Origin: JACQFK01 sp036383955
GTDB taxonomy: Bacteria; Planctomycetota; MHYJ01; JACPRB01
Assembly: GCA_036383955.1 (NCBI GenBank)
Contig: DASVNH010000219.1
Coordinates: 1-64,000 of the forward strand
Length of the DNA: 64,000 bases
Direction: 5' to 3'
Both the position numbers and the translations under genes were made by a program. Position 1 is the stretch's first letter. Each line of letters opens with the position of its first letter. The notes beneath the pieces were generated by a model. That model had not been told where the DNA came from. It was given only the letters and a program-made list of their open reading frames with translations, and did no database searches. Below, one piece after another: positions 40,962 to 47,817 of the stretch.

Positions 40962-41764
40962 TCCTCGTTCCGGACCCACTCGCGCATGACGCCCACCAGG
41001 CTGGTCAGGTCGAAGTCGCGGTCCTGATCGGACAGGCAGATGCCGGCCGAGACGACCGTCAGATCGCGCGCGTCGACGACCGACTCGAAGCTCCGGCCGT
41101 CCACGCGGTATCTCACGGTGAACGCGCCGCGGCGGTCGTCGTAGCCGACCAGCTCCGCGCCGGCGGCCTTCAGGGCGCGCTCCAGGCGCCGCTCGTCGTG
41201 GGACTTCTCTTCTTCCTCGCGGGCTTCGACGGCCTTCCCGAAGGCCGCGCGCTCCGCCGGGACGAGCCCCGCGGAGGCGGGCGCGCTCCGCGCTTCGAAG
41301 GCGTCGCGCAGCCGCTTCGCCTCGGCGGGCCGCTCCGTCCTCTCGTGGAGGAAGAGCGCGCCGTCGAAGCGCACCACCGCCGTGTCGAAGCGGCGCAGGC
41401 CCCGCCCCAGCGCGATCGGCACGAGGCCCTTGATCCGGATCCCCTTCGCGGGAGGCGCGGCCGGAAGGCCGAGCCAGGTCGCTCCGTGGGCGACGGTCGC
41501 GACGACCCTCGCCTTCGGGAAGAGCCCGAGGTAGCGCTTCGACTCCGCCGCGCTCGCCTCCCGCACGATCGAGGCTTCGCGGGGGGACGTCGGCTTCAGC
41601 ACGTGGAGCCCCGGCCGGGGATCCTTCACCTTCAGCTCGCACGCGATCCCGGCGATCCGCGCCCGCACCGCCCCGCCGCCCGTCACGGGCGCGATGAACT
41701 CGGCGCGGAGGAAGTCGCCCTCCTCCCGCCCGAAGCGGTCGATCAGGTCGCGCGCGCGGCTCAT
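40958..41764 (-). CDS. Unknown protein of the Ro60-ubiquitin-like operon
   Basis: The 268-aa protein has no signal peptide or membrane helix and no family I recognise. An N-terminal beta-rich region (residues 15-60) contains EFIAPVTGGGAVRARIAGI. The middle is Arg/Lys-rich (GIRIKGLVPIALGRGLRRFD). A helical charged segment lies at about 150-195, and the C-terminal domain ends VVSAGICLSDQDRDFDLTSL. It sits between Ro60 and JAB with ATGA overlaps on both sides, which indicates stoichiometric expression. It could be an adaptor, an RNA-binding factor or a modification target. The lone Cys near the C-terminus deserves attention because no E2 gene is present. Confidence 0.75.
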   Translation of the reverse strand: MSRARDLIDRFGREEGDFLRAEFIAPVTGGGAVRARIAGIACELKVKDPRPGLHVLKPTSPREASIVREASAAESKRYLGLFPKARVVATVAHGATWLGLPAAPPAKGIRIKGLVPIALGRGLRRFDTAVVRFDGALFLHERTERPAEAKRLRDAFEARSAPASAGLVPAERAAFGKAVEAREEEEKSHDERRLERALKAAGAELVGYDDRRGAFTVRYRVDGRSFESVVDARDLTVVSAGICLSDQDRDFDLTSLVGVMREWVRNEE

Positions 41765-43197
41765 CCCTTGCGCGCCGGCAACGGCGTCTCCAGGATCTCG
41801 ATCAGGAGGTCGAGCTTGCTCGGCCGCGACAGGATCGGGATGAGGTTCGGCAGCGCGTAGTAGTCGCCCTTGAAGTGGAAGGCGTCGAACGCCACGCCCG
41901 CCGCCAGGCACTGCTTCTCCAGGGTGTCGAGCGCCTTGCCGACCTTCACGAAGACCACGTTCGGATCGACCTTCAGGGCCGCGCGGTAGCGCGACAGCGT
42001 CTCCACGAAGAACGGCGGCGCGTTCTCCTCCTCGTCGGTGACGATGACGATCTGCTCGACGGCCTGCTTGCGGCGGAGGAGGGCGTCGACGGCCACCCCG
42101 ACCGAGGTGTTGCCGTGGGCCTTGATGCCCATGAACGCCTTCTCCCACTCCCGCAGGTCCGCGCCGGCGGCGGCGACGGGGTAGGCGATGCTGTCGAACG
42201 CGTAGACGTGGAACGGGGCCTCCATGACGCCGGCGACGAGGGCGCCCAGCTTCTGGGCGAGCTCGATCGCCATGTCCATCGATCCCGACTTGTCGACGAG
42301 GAGGGCGGTCGAGCGCTTGATGGCGCCCTTCGCCTTGACCTGGGACTGGGTGACGGCGTGGAGCTTCTCGGCGAGGGCGTCGTCGACGTCCGCCGCCTTC
42401 ACGGCCTCCTTGGCCTTGAAGGCCGAGACGCGCTTGGCGCCCTTGGCCTTCTCGAGCTTCTCCTCGATGAGGGCGCGGACCTCGGGCTGGTCGAGCGCGC
42501 CGCGCTTTTGGAGCGACTTGACGTTGTTGATGAGCTCCTGGGGGGTCATCGTCTCGATGAGCGCGACGAGGACGGATGGGGTCATCTGGGCCACGACCGT
42601 CGCCGCGATCCGGTAGGGGATCCGGTGCTCGACGATGAGCTTCGCCTGCTCGGCCGGGTCCTTCGACTTGGCGATGGTCTTCAGGACGGCGAGACGGGAG
42701 TCGGGCGGCGGCGCGTCGTCGAAGAGGATGGCCTGGGCGCGCGGGCCGGGCTTGATGTGCAGCACGGCGTAGAGCTCCTTCAGCACCTTGCGGGCCTGGA
42801 GCGCGGCGCCGTCGAAGCGCAGCGGATCGGCCTCGCGCTCGCGCAGGTAGCGCTCGACCTCCGTCTTGAGCGAGCGGGGGACGTTCTTCTTGAGGCCCTT
42901 GCGGACGAAGTCGACGACCCGCCCGACCTGGTAGGGCGGGAGCTCGCGGAGCATGGCGAGGCCGGCGTCGCGGTGGCCGGGGAAGTCGGAGAGGCAGAGC
43001 GTGACGACGAAGGTGTCGACGTGATCGCGGACGTCGCCGTGATTCCGGTACCAGGCGGCGAGGTGGCCGTAGAACAGGGGATCCTGCTTGACGAGGTCGG
43101 CGTGGACGGGATGCGTGTTCTCGAGCTCGCGGTGCGGCGTGGTGAGGAGCGCGTTGAGGACGCGGAGCCGGAGATCCTGTTCCTGCGGAGTCATCAT
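41761..43197 (-). CDS. Ro60-type protein (TROVE domain plus von Willebrand A domain)
   Basis: The 478-aa protein has an alpha-helical TROVE-like region at about 1-290 (e.g. HRIPYRIAATVVAQMTPSVL, MTPQELINNVKSLQKRGAL). A vWA domain at about 296-470 has a complete MIDAS: DKSGS at 302-306, Thr364 in GNTSVG and Asp388 in VIVTDEEEN. This is the architecture of bacterial Ro60 orthologues, ring-shaped RNA-binding proteins that hold Y RNAs and help degrade or sense damaged RNA. TATACT lies 6 bases before ATG 43197, so the mRNA is probably leaderless. Three Y-RNA-like genes lie directly upstream. It opens a four-gene operon. Confidence 0.88.
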   Translation of the reverse strand: MMTPQEQDLRLRVLNALLTTPHRELENTHPVHADLVKQDPLFYGHLAAWYRNHGDVRDHVDTFVVTLCLSDFPGHRDAGLAMLRELPPYQVGRVVDFVRKGLKKNVPRSLKTEVERYLREREADPLRFDGAALQARKVLKELYAVLHIKPGPRAQAILFDDAPPPDSRLAVLKTIAKSKDPAEQAKLIVEHRIPYRIAATVVAQMTPSVLVALIETMTPQELINNVKSLQKRGALDQPEVRALIEEKLEKAKGAKRVSAFKAKEAVKAADVDDALAEKLHAVTQSQVKAKGAIKRSTALLVDKSGSMDMAIELAQKLGALVAGVMEAPFHVYAFDSIAYPVAAAGADLREWEKAFMGIKAHGNTSVGVAVDALLRRKQAVEQIVIVTDEEENAPPFFVETLSRYRAALKVDPNVVFVKVGKALDTLEKQCLAAGVAFDAFHFKGDYYALPNLIPILSRPSKLDLLIEILETPLPARKG

Positions 43198-43203
43198 CGG
43201 AGA

Positions 43204-43209
43204 AGTATA
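43204..43209 (-). promoter_or_regulatory. -10 hexamer TATACT of the Ro60 operon, leaderless spacing
   Basis: TATACT on the minus strand, then TCTCCG, then ATG. It lies between the 3' end of the third Y-like RNA and Ro60, giving the protein operon its own promoter. Confidence 0.55.
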
Positions 43210-43223
43210 GCGGGCGGGCCGTA

Positions 43224-43380
43224 TCGAGGCGTCCGAGTGAGGACTGCGTTTCTTTCGTTTTTTACCGCGCTCTACCGTTGAGCTACCGACCCGCGTATGG
43301 ATCGGACGGGAGTTGAACCCGCTGCCTCGGGGTTGGAAACCCGAACGTTTGTAGGCAATTCCAGGTAGGGGACGCCTCGA
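43224..43380 (-). ncRNA. Y RNA-like RNA 3, with canonical permuted tRNA-like module
   Basis: About 157 nt. Ends pair perfectly over 11 bp (43370-43380 with 43224-43234). A second helix GGA(A)UUGC/GCAGUCC follows, then the shared CUACAAAC. Inside, in permuted order, are a small hairpin with UUUCCAAC loop, a T-arm (GCGGG-TTCAACT-CCCGT), acceptor strand CCGATCC, a 6-base cap, acceptor strand GGGTCGG, TA, and a D-arm (GCTC-AACGGTA-GAGC, with GG). All seven acceptor pairs form (one G-U). Bacterial Y RNAs are known to contain such a tRNA mimic, and the Ro60 gene starts 27 bases downstream. Confidence 0.8.
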
Positions 43381-43412
43381 CAAGATCCGCCCGGGGTGGC
43401 CGCGGGCGGGGC

Positions 43413-43582
43413 GGGTGAAGACGTCCGAGTCGGGAGTGCTGGCCTTTCGGCCTTCCACTCCCCGACGTCCCGAGCTCGTCGGGACGTGGAGGAGTGGACA
43501 GGAGTCGAACCTGCAAGTCGGGGCTTAGAAAGCCCCGGCATATCCAGTTTGTAGGCATTCCGCGTGGGGGACGTCTCGACCC
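43413..43582 (-). ncRNA. Y RNA-like RNA 2, tRNA-like module with modified D-arm and extended acceptor
   Basis: About 170 nt. End stem AGACGUCC/GGACGUCU extended by GGGU/ACCC; second helix GGAAUGC/GCACUCC; shared CUACAAAC. A hairpin GGGGC-UUUCUAA-GCCCC precedes a canonical T-arm (GCAGG-TTCGACT-CCTGT, 43498-43514). The acceptor strand CCACTCC (43491-43497) pairs with GGAGTGG (43455-43461) and is capped by an extra 9-bp hairpin. The D-arm position holds GGCC-GAAA-GGCC, a GNRA tetraloop. No 5' acceptor or D-arm lies upstream, so it is not an ordinary tRNA. Confidence 0.78.
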
Positions 43583-43596
43583 GCGCCGCGCGGGAT

Positions 43597-43680
43597 CCGG
43601 GCCCGTACGAGTTCGGGAAGCGTTTTGCGCACTAGTCCAATTAGTGTTTGTAGGCTTCCGGCGATGGGGTACGGGCCTGG
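43597..43680 (-). ncRNA. Y RNA-like RNA 1, short form without tRNA-like module
   Basis: About 84 nt. The ends pair over 12 positions with one mismatch (43597-43608 with 43669-43680). Inside, a second helix GGAAGC/GCUUCC is followed by the same CUACAAAC found in the other two RNAs. A hairpin CACTA-ATTGGAC-TAGTG fills the position where the tRNA-like module sits in RNAs 2 and 3. It would be the minimal Ro60-binding form. Confidence 0.7.
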
Positions 43681-43719
43681 GCCCCGCGGGGGGCTTGTCG
43701 GGATCTCATTTTCAAAGAG

Positions 43720-43756
43720 CGGGCCGAGCCGGTTTTTCGCGGGCCGGCTCGGCCCG
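43720..43756 (-). terminator. Hairpin after the ubiquitin-like gene
   Basis: A 13-bp perfect stem (43720-43732 with 43744-43756) and an 11-base loop start 6 bases past the stop of the ubiquitin-like gene. The downstream minus strand reads CTCTTTGAAAATG, a weak T-run, so readthrough into the Y-like RNAs is possible. Confidence 0.6.
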
Positions 43757-43762
43757 TTGTGT

Positions 43763-43987
43763 TCAACCGAAGACCGCTTCGGGGCGGACCGTGAGATTGC
43801 CCGTCCGGTGGCGCTCCACGACGTACGGGCGGAACTCCCGGGGCGAGACGTCGAAGTGACGCGCGAGCGCTTCCCGCACGTCGTCGTCCGACATGTTCGC
43901 CTTCAGCATCAGGTCCTCGAGCGTCAGGTCGTACGACTTGCCGTCGTAGCGCACGTGGACCGTCAGGGTCTTTCCGAAGAGTGCCAT
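43763..43987 (-). CDS. Predicted ubiquitin-like (beta-grasp) protein ending in Gly
   Basis: The 74-aa protein reads as a beta-grasp fold: strand pair KTLTVHVRYDGKSYDLTLED, helix SDDDVREALARHFDV, then strands REFRPYVVERHRTGNLTVRP, ending AVFG. The single C-terminal Gly suits activation by the E1-like enzyme without processing. It lies upstream of three Y RNA-like genes and the Ro60/JAB/E1 operon on the same strand. The fold is inferred by eye; what it modifies, or whether it acts as a sulfur carrier, is unknown. GAGAAGAC precedes the ATG. Confidence 0.65.
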   Translation of the reverse strand: MALFGKTLTVHVRYDGKSYDLTLEDLMLKANMSDDDVREALARHFDVSPREFRPYVVERHRTGNLTVRPEAVFG

Positions 43988-44047
43988 CGTGTCTTCTCAA
44001 ACACGGCGGGGGCGGGAAGGTTCAAGGAAAAAAATGGGAGAGGAACC

Positions 44048-44126
44048 CTAGTGGTGAGTCAACTTTGATTCCGCGGGTTGCGCCCGAAGGGGGCAACCCG
44101 CGGAATCAAGTCAGTCGAACCACTAG
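44048..44126. mobile_element. 79-bp palindromic CTAG-ended mini-element
   Basis: The inner 17-bp arms (TTGATTCCGCGGGTTGC and complement) are perfect. The outer CTAGTGGT/ACCACTAG ends pair over 8 bp, with diverged spacers between. CTAG ends recall the element at 27077-27214, but the sequences differ. It lies upstream of the ubiquitin-like gene, and its CTAG provides the stop codon of the gene at 44123-44638. Confidence 0.6.
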
Positions 44127-44638
44127 TTCGGATCGGGGTCCACGATCGGGCTGGGGCAGCCCGACGTCCAGAAGCGCCACGCGGGATGTCGGGCCGCGCC
44201 CTCTTCCGTCCACCAGCGCCGCAGCTCCCGGATCTTCCGCTCCCGTTCCTCCGGAGGATCCGCCACGTCGATGTGGAGGTCGATCATGCGCATGCGGAAG
44301 TTCGCCGCTTCGGGGCTGACGGTCCGTTCGCCGTGCGATTGCGTGACGATCGAGTGGATGAGCGTGCTGAGGGTCGCGGTATAGCTCGCGTCGTCGGCGG
44401 GATCGAGCGCGCCGACCAGCCGGGGCAGCGCCGGGCAGCCTCGCAGGAGGATCAGGGCGAAGGGGCTCGCCCGGCGCTCGAAGCGGCCGCCGGAGGACGT
44501 CCGGTAGGTCCGCTGGAGCTCCGCGATCTCCCGGCCCGCCTGGACGTCGACGTACACCACCGCCCCCATCCACGCGAGGGCGACGAGGCCGAGGAGCGCC
44601 GACGTCCAGAGGATCCAGGCGCGCGCGCCGCGTGACAC
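44123..44638 (-). CDS. Single-pass membrane protein of unknown function
   Basis: The 171-aa protein has an N-terminal helix (AWILWTSALLGLVALAWMGA) and a soluble, mostly helical domain with RMIDLHIDVADPPEERERKI near its end. The GTG start at 44638 lies 6 bases after TATACT. The stop TAG is contributed by the adjacent palindromic element, so the natural C-terminus may have differed. No family recognised. Confidence 0.65.
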   Translation of the reverse strand: MSRGARAWILWTSALLGLVALAWMGAVVYVDVQAGREIAELQRTYRTSSGGRFERRASPFALILLRGCPALPRLVGALDPADDASYTATLSTLIHSIVTQSHGERTVSPEAANFRMRMIDLHIDVADPPEERERKIRELRRWWTEEGAARHPAWRFWTSGCPSPIVDPDPN

Positions 44639-44644
44639 GTCCCG

Positions 44645-44650
44645 AGTATA
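44645..44650 (-). promoter_or_regulatory. -10 hexamer TATACT, leaderless spacing to GTG
   Basis: TATACT, CGGGAC, GTG on the minus strand: spacing of 6 with a GTG start at 44638. Confidence 0.5.
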
Positions 44651-44651
44651 G

Positions 44652-45257
44652 CTACGAGGGGAGGTAGTAATAGGCCATCGCCGCCAGGATGGCCGCGTCC
44701 GCGGCCCAGTGGCTCACCAGGGCGGGCCAGAGCGAGCGGGTCCGGAGCGTCACCCAGCCCCAGGCGAGACCCGCGGCCGCCGTGGGAAGCGCCGCCACCC
44801 AGCCCCAGCCTCCCACCGCGTTCGTCAGGGCGATCACGTGCACGAGATAGAACGTGAGCGCGTTGCCCAGCAGGGCGGCGGCGGGGCGGGCGTTCTCGAC
44901 GTCCGTGAAGGCCCCGCGCCAGAAGATCTCCTCGAGCGAGGCGTGGAGGAGCATCGTGTAGGCGGCCGTGAGCGCGAAGGCGCGCGCGCTGGGGAAGGAC
45001 AGGACGCCCCGGGCGCGGGCGGGATCCCAGAGCAGAAGCAGGAGGCCGAGGCCCGCGAGGAACGCGAGGGTGGTGCCGAGCGTCCAGGCGCCGAGGCCGT
45101 CGCGCCACGCGAAGAGCGGCCGGAGGCTCCGGCGATGGCGGAAGAGGGACGTCGCGCAGACGCCGTGGTACGCGAGCAGGCCGAGATTCCCCCACGCGCC
45201 GCCGAGGAAGACGAGAGAGAGCGCGGCGAGGGCGAGGAGGCCGAGGGGCCAGCGCAT
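44652..45257 (-). CDS. CPBP-family intramembrane metalloprotease
   Basis: The 201-aa protein has about six membrane segments and the CPBP/Abi motifs EEIFWRGAF (EExxxR), FYLVHVIAL (FxxxH) and a late His in SHWAADAAI. Family members are Rce1-like membrane peptidases. It follows the ECF sigma gene by 9 bases. TAACCT ends 6 bases before the ATG, but AGGGG could also serve as ribosome site. Confidence 0.85.
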   Translation of the reverse strand: MRWPLGLLALAALSLVFLGGAWGNLGLLAYHGVCATSLFRHRRSLRPLFAWRDGLGAWTLGTTLAFLAGLGLLLLLWDPARARGVLSFPSARAFALTAAYTMLLHASLEEIFWRGAFTDVENARPAAALLGNALTFYLVHVIALTNAVGGWGWVAALPTAAAGLAWGWVTLRTRSLWPALVSHWAADAAILAAMAYYYLPS

Positions 45258-45266
45258 GCCCCTAGG

Positions 45267-45779
45267 TTATCCGCAGGATTCCCTCCGCAGCTTTTTCAGG
45301 AGGCCGCGGCGGGCGCGCAGGAGGCGCGTGCCGATGCCGGCGGCGGCGACGCCGCGGCGCCGGGCGATCTCCCGGTAGCTGAGCCCGAGGTAGTTGCGCA
45401 GGATGAGCAGCTCGCGGGCGTCGGGGGACAGGCCGCTGAGGGCCTCGGCGACGCGGGCGCGGCTCTCTTCCGTCTCGGCGCGCGCGTCGGGGACGTCGGG
45501 CGTCTCGATCTCCGACGGGTCCAGCGTGCCGATGAGGCGGAGGCGGGTCCGGCCGGCGCTGCGGAGGTGGTCGAGGCAGAGGTTGCGGGCGATGGAGAAG
45601 ACCCAGGTCTTGAGGGCGGCCTGGGCCCGGTAGCGGTGGAGGTTGCGGACGACCTTGAGGAGGGTCTCCTGCTCGAGGTCCTCGGCGACGTGGCGGTCGC
45701 GCACGAAGCCGTAGATGAACTTCCCGAGGGGTTCGCGGAGCCGCTCGGCCCAGCCGGCCGTGAAGGCGCTCGTCTTCAT
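45267..45779 (-). CDS. ECF RNA polymerase sigma factor
   Basis: The 170-aa protein has region 2 (HVAEDLEQETLLKVVRNLHR, LKTWVFSIARNLCLDHLRS) and region 4 (LSYREIARRRGVAAAGIGTRLLRARR). No anti-sigma gene is adjacent. The membrane protease downstream could provide regulated proteolysis, but that is speculation. The start ATG at 45779 has no ribosome site; TAGCCT lies only 3 bases upstream, so an internal start is possible. Confidence 0.88.
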   Translation of the reverse strand: MKTSAFTAGWAERLREPLGKFIYGFVRDRHVAEDLEQETLLKVVRNLHRYRAQAALKTWVFSIARNLCLDHLRSAGRTRLRLIGTLDPSEIETPDVPDARAETEESRARVAEALSGLSPDARELLILRNYLGLSYREIARRRGVAAAGIGTRLLRARRGLLKKLRRESCG

Positions 45780-46027
45780 GAAAGGCTAGGACAGCAACCG
45801 GCGTGCCACGCGAGGAACGGGGCCTTCGACGGCCGGAGTGCGCAGAAAAGGATACGGTGGGCGGGCATCCTGTCCCACCGGGCAACTGTATTACGTTACA
45901 CAAACAGTCGGCCTGACAAACTCTGTCGACGAATCGCGCGAGCGGCGATGAAAAAGTGACCGATCGCGGGGCGGTCGGACGTCCAATTTGCATGCAAGCG
46001 CCCGGGAACAGGCGTGTTCATAAGGGT

Positions 46028-46480
46028 ATGCGGACGGTCGTGGGGGACGCGACGCGGCCGGAGGGCGACGGCCCGAAGGTGCTGGCGCACGTCTGCAACG
46101 ACCTGGGGCTCTGGGGGGCGGGCTTCGTGCTGGCGGTCTCGGCGCGCTGGCCGGGCCCGGAGCGGGACTATCTCAAGACCCACGCGGCGGGCGGCCTGGC
46201 GCTGGGGAGCGTGCGCTTCGTGGAGGTCGGGGGTTCCCTGACGGTGGCCAGCATGGTGGCCATGCACGGGGTGCGCCGGGTGGGGAAGAAGCCGCCGATC
46301 CGCTACGACGCCCTGCGCGAGGCCCTGTCCCAGGTCGCCGTCTACGCCCGCGAGCGCCAGGCGAGCGTCCACATGCCCCGCATCGCCTGCGGCCTGGCCG
46401 GCGGCCGCTGGCAGGACGTCGAGCCCATCATCACTTCGACCCTCGCCGGCCTCGCGGTGACGGTCTACGACCTGGCCTAG
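46028..46480 (+). CDS. Macro-domain protein (ADP-ribose binding)
   Basis: The 150-aa protein is a single macro domain: VVGDATRPEGDGPKVLAHVC, N in CNDLGLWGAGFVLAVS (ligand loop), and the GLAGGRW loop. Such proteins bind or hydrolyse ADP-ribose or ADP-ribose-1''-phosphate. The ATG at 46028 is adopted; a GTG at 46040 with a TATGCG box is an alternative. Its stop shares CTAG with the convergent beta-propeller gene. An RNA-related role is possible given the nearby Ro60 locus, but nothing shows it. Confidence 0.85.
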   Translation: MRTVVGDATRPEGDGPKVLAHVCNDLGLWGAGFVLAVSARWPGPERDYLKTHAAGGLALGSVRFVEVGGSLTVASMVAMHGVRRVGKKPPIRYDALREALSQVAVYARERQASVHMPRIACGLAGGRWQDVEPIITSTLAGLAVTVYDLA

Positions 46481-47817
46481 CGCAGCGGCCCGCGCAGGAA
46501 GACGTCCTTCTTGACGTTGGTGTCGTCCGGCACGAGGTTCGTCGAGACGCTGTCCCAGACGACCCAGCGGCCGTCGCTCGAGATCATGGGGTTCTGGCAG
46601 GACAGGTCGGCGAATTTTCCCGCGGAGGAGATCGACACCGACGTCAGCTCGCTGGAATCCGGCCTCGCCGTCAGGATCTGCGGCGCGCCGCCGGCGCTCC
46701 GGAAGGCGATCGTGCCGTCGTCGGACATGGAGAACGGCGCCCCGCTGGGAAAGACGCCGGGGGTGACCCACGCGAACTGGGTCACGTTCTGCGCCGAGGG
46801 CGCGGGCCCGCGGTCGATCCGCGTCAGGTAGACGTTCGTGGGGACCGAGCCCGGCACCAGGTCGCTCCCCTTCGCGAGCAGGCCCACGTAGCGGCCGTCC
46901 CCCGAGATCGCGGGGACGGCGAACTGGCCGGCGGCGGGCGTCGACGTCCCCGGCAGCACCGTGACCATCTGGGGCACCGTGAACCCGTGCGGCGCGGTGG
47001 CGACGAAGACGTGCCGCTGCCCGTTGCCCAGGTTGGACGCGCTGGAGATGAAAACGACGCTGGAGCCGTCGCGCGAGATCCGCGCGTCGCTGCAGGCCGC
47101 GTTGGCGATCAGGCCGAAGGATTCGCGCGAGACGAGCCGCGGAATGGGCTCGATGAGGCTCATGTCGCAGACGTAGACCTGCGGGATGAAGCCCGGGTTG
47201 CTGTAGCCGAGGTTCGACGCGCCGGTGACGAAGGCCACCCAGCGGCCGTCATCGGAGATCGAGATGTCGGAGCAGTCCCGGTTGGGCCAGCCGTAGATGT
47301 GCATCGGGACGGCGTCGCACCAGGTGTCGAAGGCGAAGAAGGATCTCCCGTACACCCAGGCGTTGATCGTGGGCCCCGGGCCGAGCGGCATGGGGGTCGT
47401 GATGTCGAATTTTCCCTTGGAGAGGAAGGCCACGGAGCCGTCGCGCGCCACGGCCGCGGACGTGGCGTCGGCCAGGAGGAAGTCGTACGGCACCCCGTCC
47501 GTGCCGAAGATGAGGGTGGGCGAGTGCCGCGTGAGGTTCTTCAGCTCGCCCGTCAGGCGGTCCTTGCGGAAGAGGTCGACGTAGCCGTTGCCGTCCGGCA
47601 CCACCAGGTCGTCGGCCGCCGACTCGAAGACGACGTAGCGGCCGTCGGCCGACACCGCGGGCCGCGTCGCGTCCAGGACGGACTCGCCGCCGGCCGCGGG
47701 GACCGAGATCCGGACCGTTTCCTGGGAGCGCGTGGCGCCGTCGCCCACGTTGGAGTCGCAGGTGGAGGCCGTCGAGACGGCCGCCAGGACCAGGAGGGCG
47801 GGGAGCCTAGAACTCAT
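46477..47817 (-). CDS. Exported PD40/TolB-like beta-propeller protein
   Basis: The 446-aa protein has a signal-like N-terminus (SSRLPALLVLAAVSTASTC). At least five repeats of the form SxDGRYVxF follow (SADGRYVVFESAADDL, ISDDGRWVAFVTGASNLG, ISGDGRYVGLLAKGSDL). This is typical of exported PD40 propellers of unknown ligand. It overlaps the upstream porin gene by 11 bases. Confidence 0.8.
   Translation of the reverse strand: MSSRLPALLVLAAVSTASTCDSNVGDGATRSQETVRISVPAAGGESVLDATRPAVSADGRYVVFESAADDLVVPDGNGYVDLFRKDRLTGELKNLTRHSPTLIFGTDGVPYDFLLADATSAAVARDGSVAFLSKGKFDITTPMPLGPGPTINAWVYGRSFFAFDTWCDAVPMHIYGWPNRDCSDISISDDGRWVAFVTGASNLGYSNPGFIPQVYVCDMSLIEPIPRLVSRESFGLIANAACSDARISRDGSSVVFISSASNLGNGQRHVFVATAPHGFTVPQMVTVLPGTSTPAAGQFAVPAISGDGRYVGLLAKGSDLVPGSVPTNVYLTRIDRGPAPSAQNVTQFAWVTPGVFPSGAPFSMSDDGTIAFRSAGGAPQILTARPDSSELTSVSISSAGKFADLSCQNPMISSDGRWVVWDSVSTNLVPDDTNVKKDVFLRGPLR

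Noticed and set aside
43261..43580. tRNA-like T-arms, D-arm and anticodon-like loops (UCU, UCC, UGG) on the minus strand
   Set aside because: They are not ordinary tRNA genes. The acceptor 5' strands lie downstream of the T-arms, the complete stems form only in permuted order, and each unit is closed by an outer helix shared with the neighbouring RNAs. They are better read as Y RNAs.
43345..43655. GCCTACAAAC repeated three times, resembling a short CRISPR-like repeat
   Set aside because: Spacing is irregular, the repeat is short and it lies at the same structural position in each RNA. There are no cas genes.
43720..43756. Strong rho-independent terminator
   Set aside because: The stem is perfect but no real T-tract follows on either strand, so it is listed only as a hairpin of moderate confidence.
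43272..43859. Small open frames over the Y RNA region on both strands
   Set aside because: They follow the RNA stems, have no ribosome sites and encode low-complexity Arg/Pro peptides.
45780..46027. Imperfect repeat CTGTATTACGTTACACAAACAG as an operator
   Set aside because: The symmetry is weak and its position relative to either start codon is unclear; not enough to call a site.
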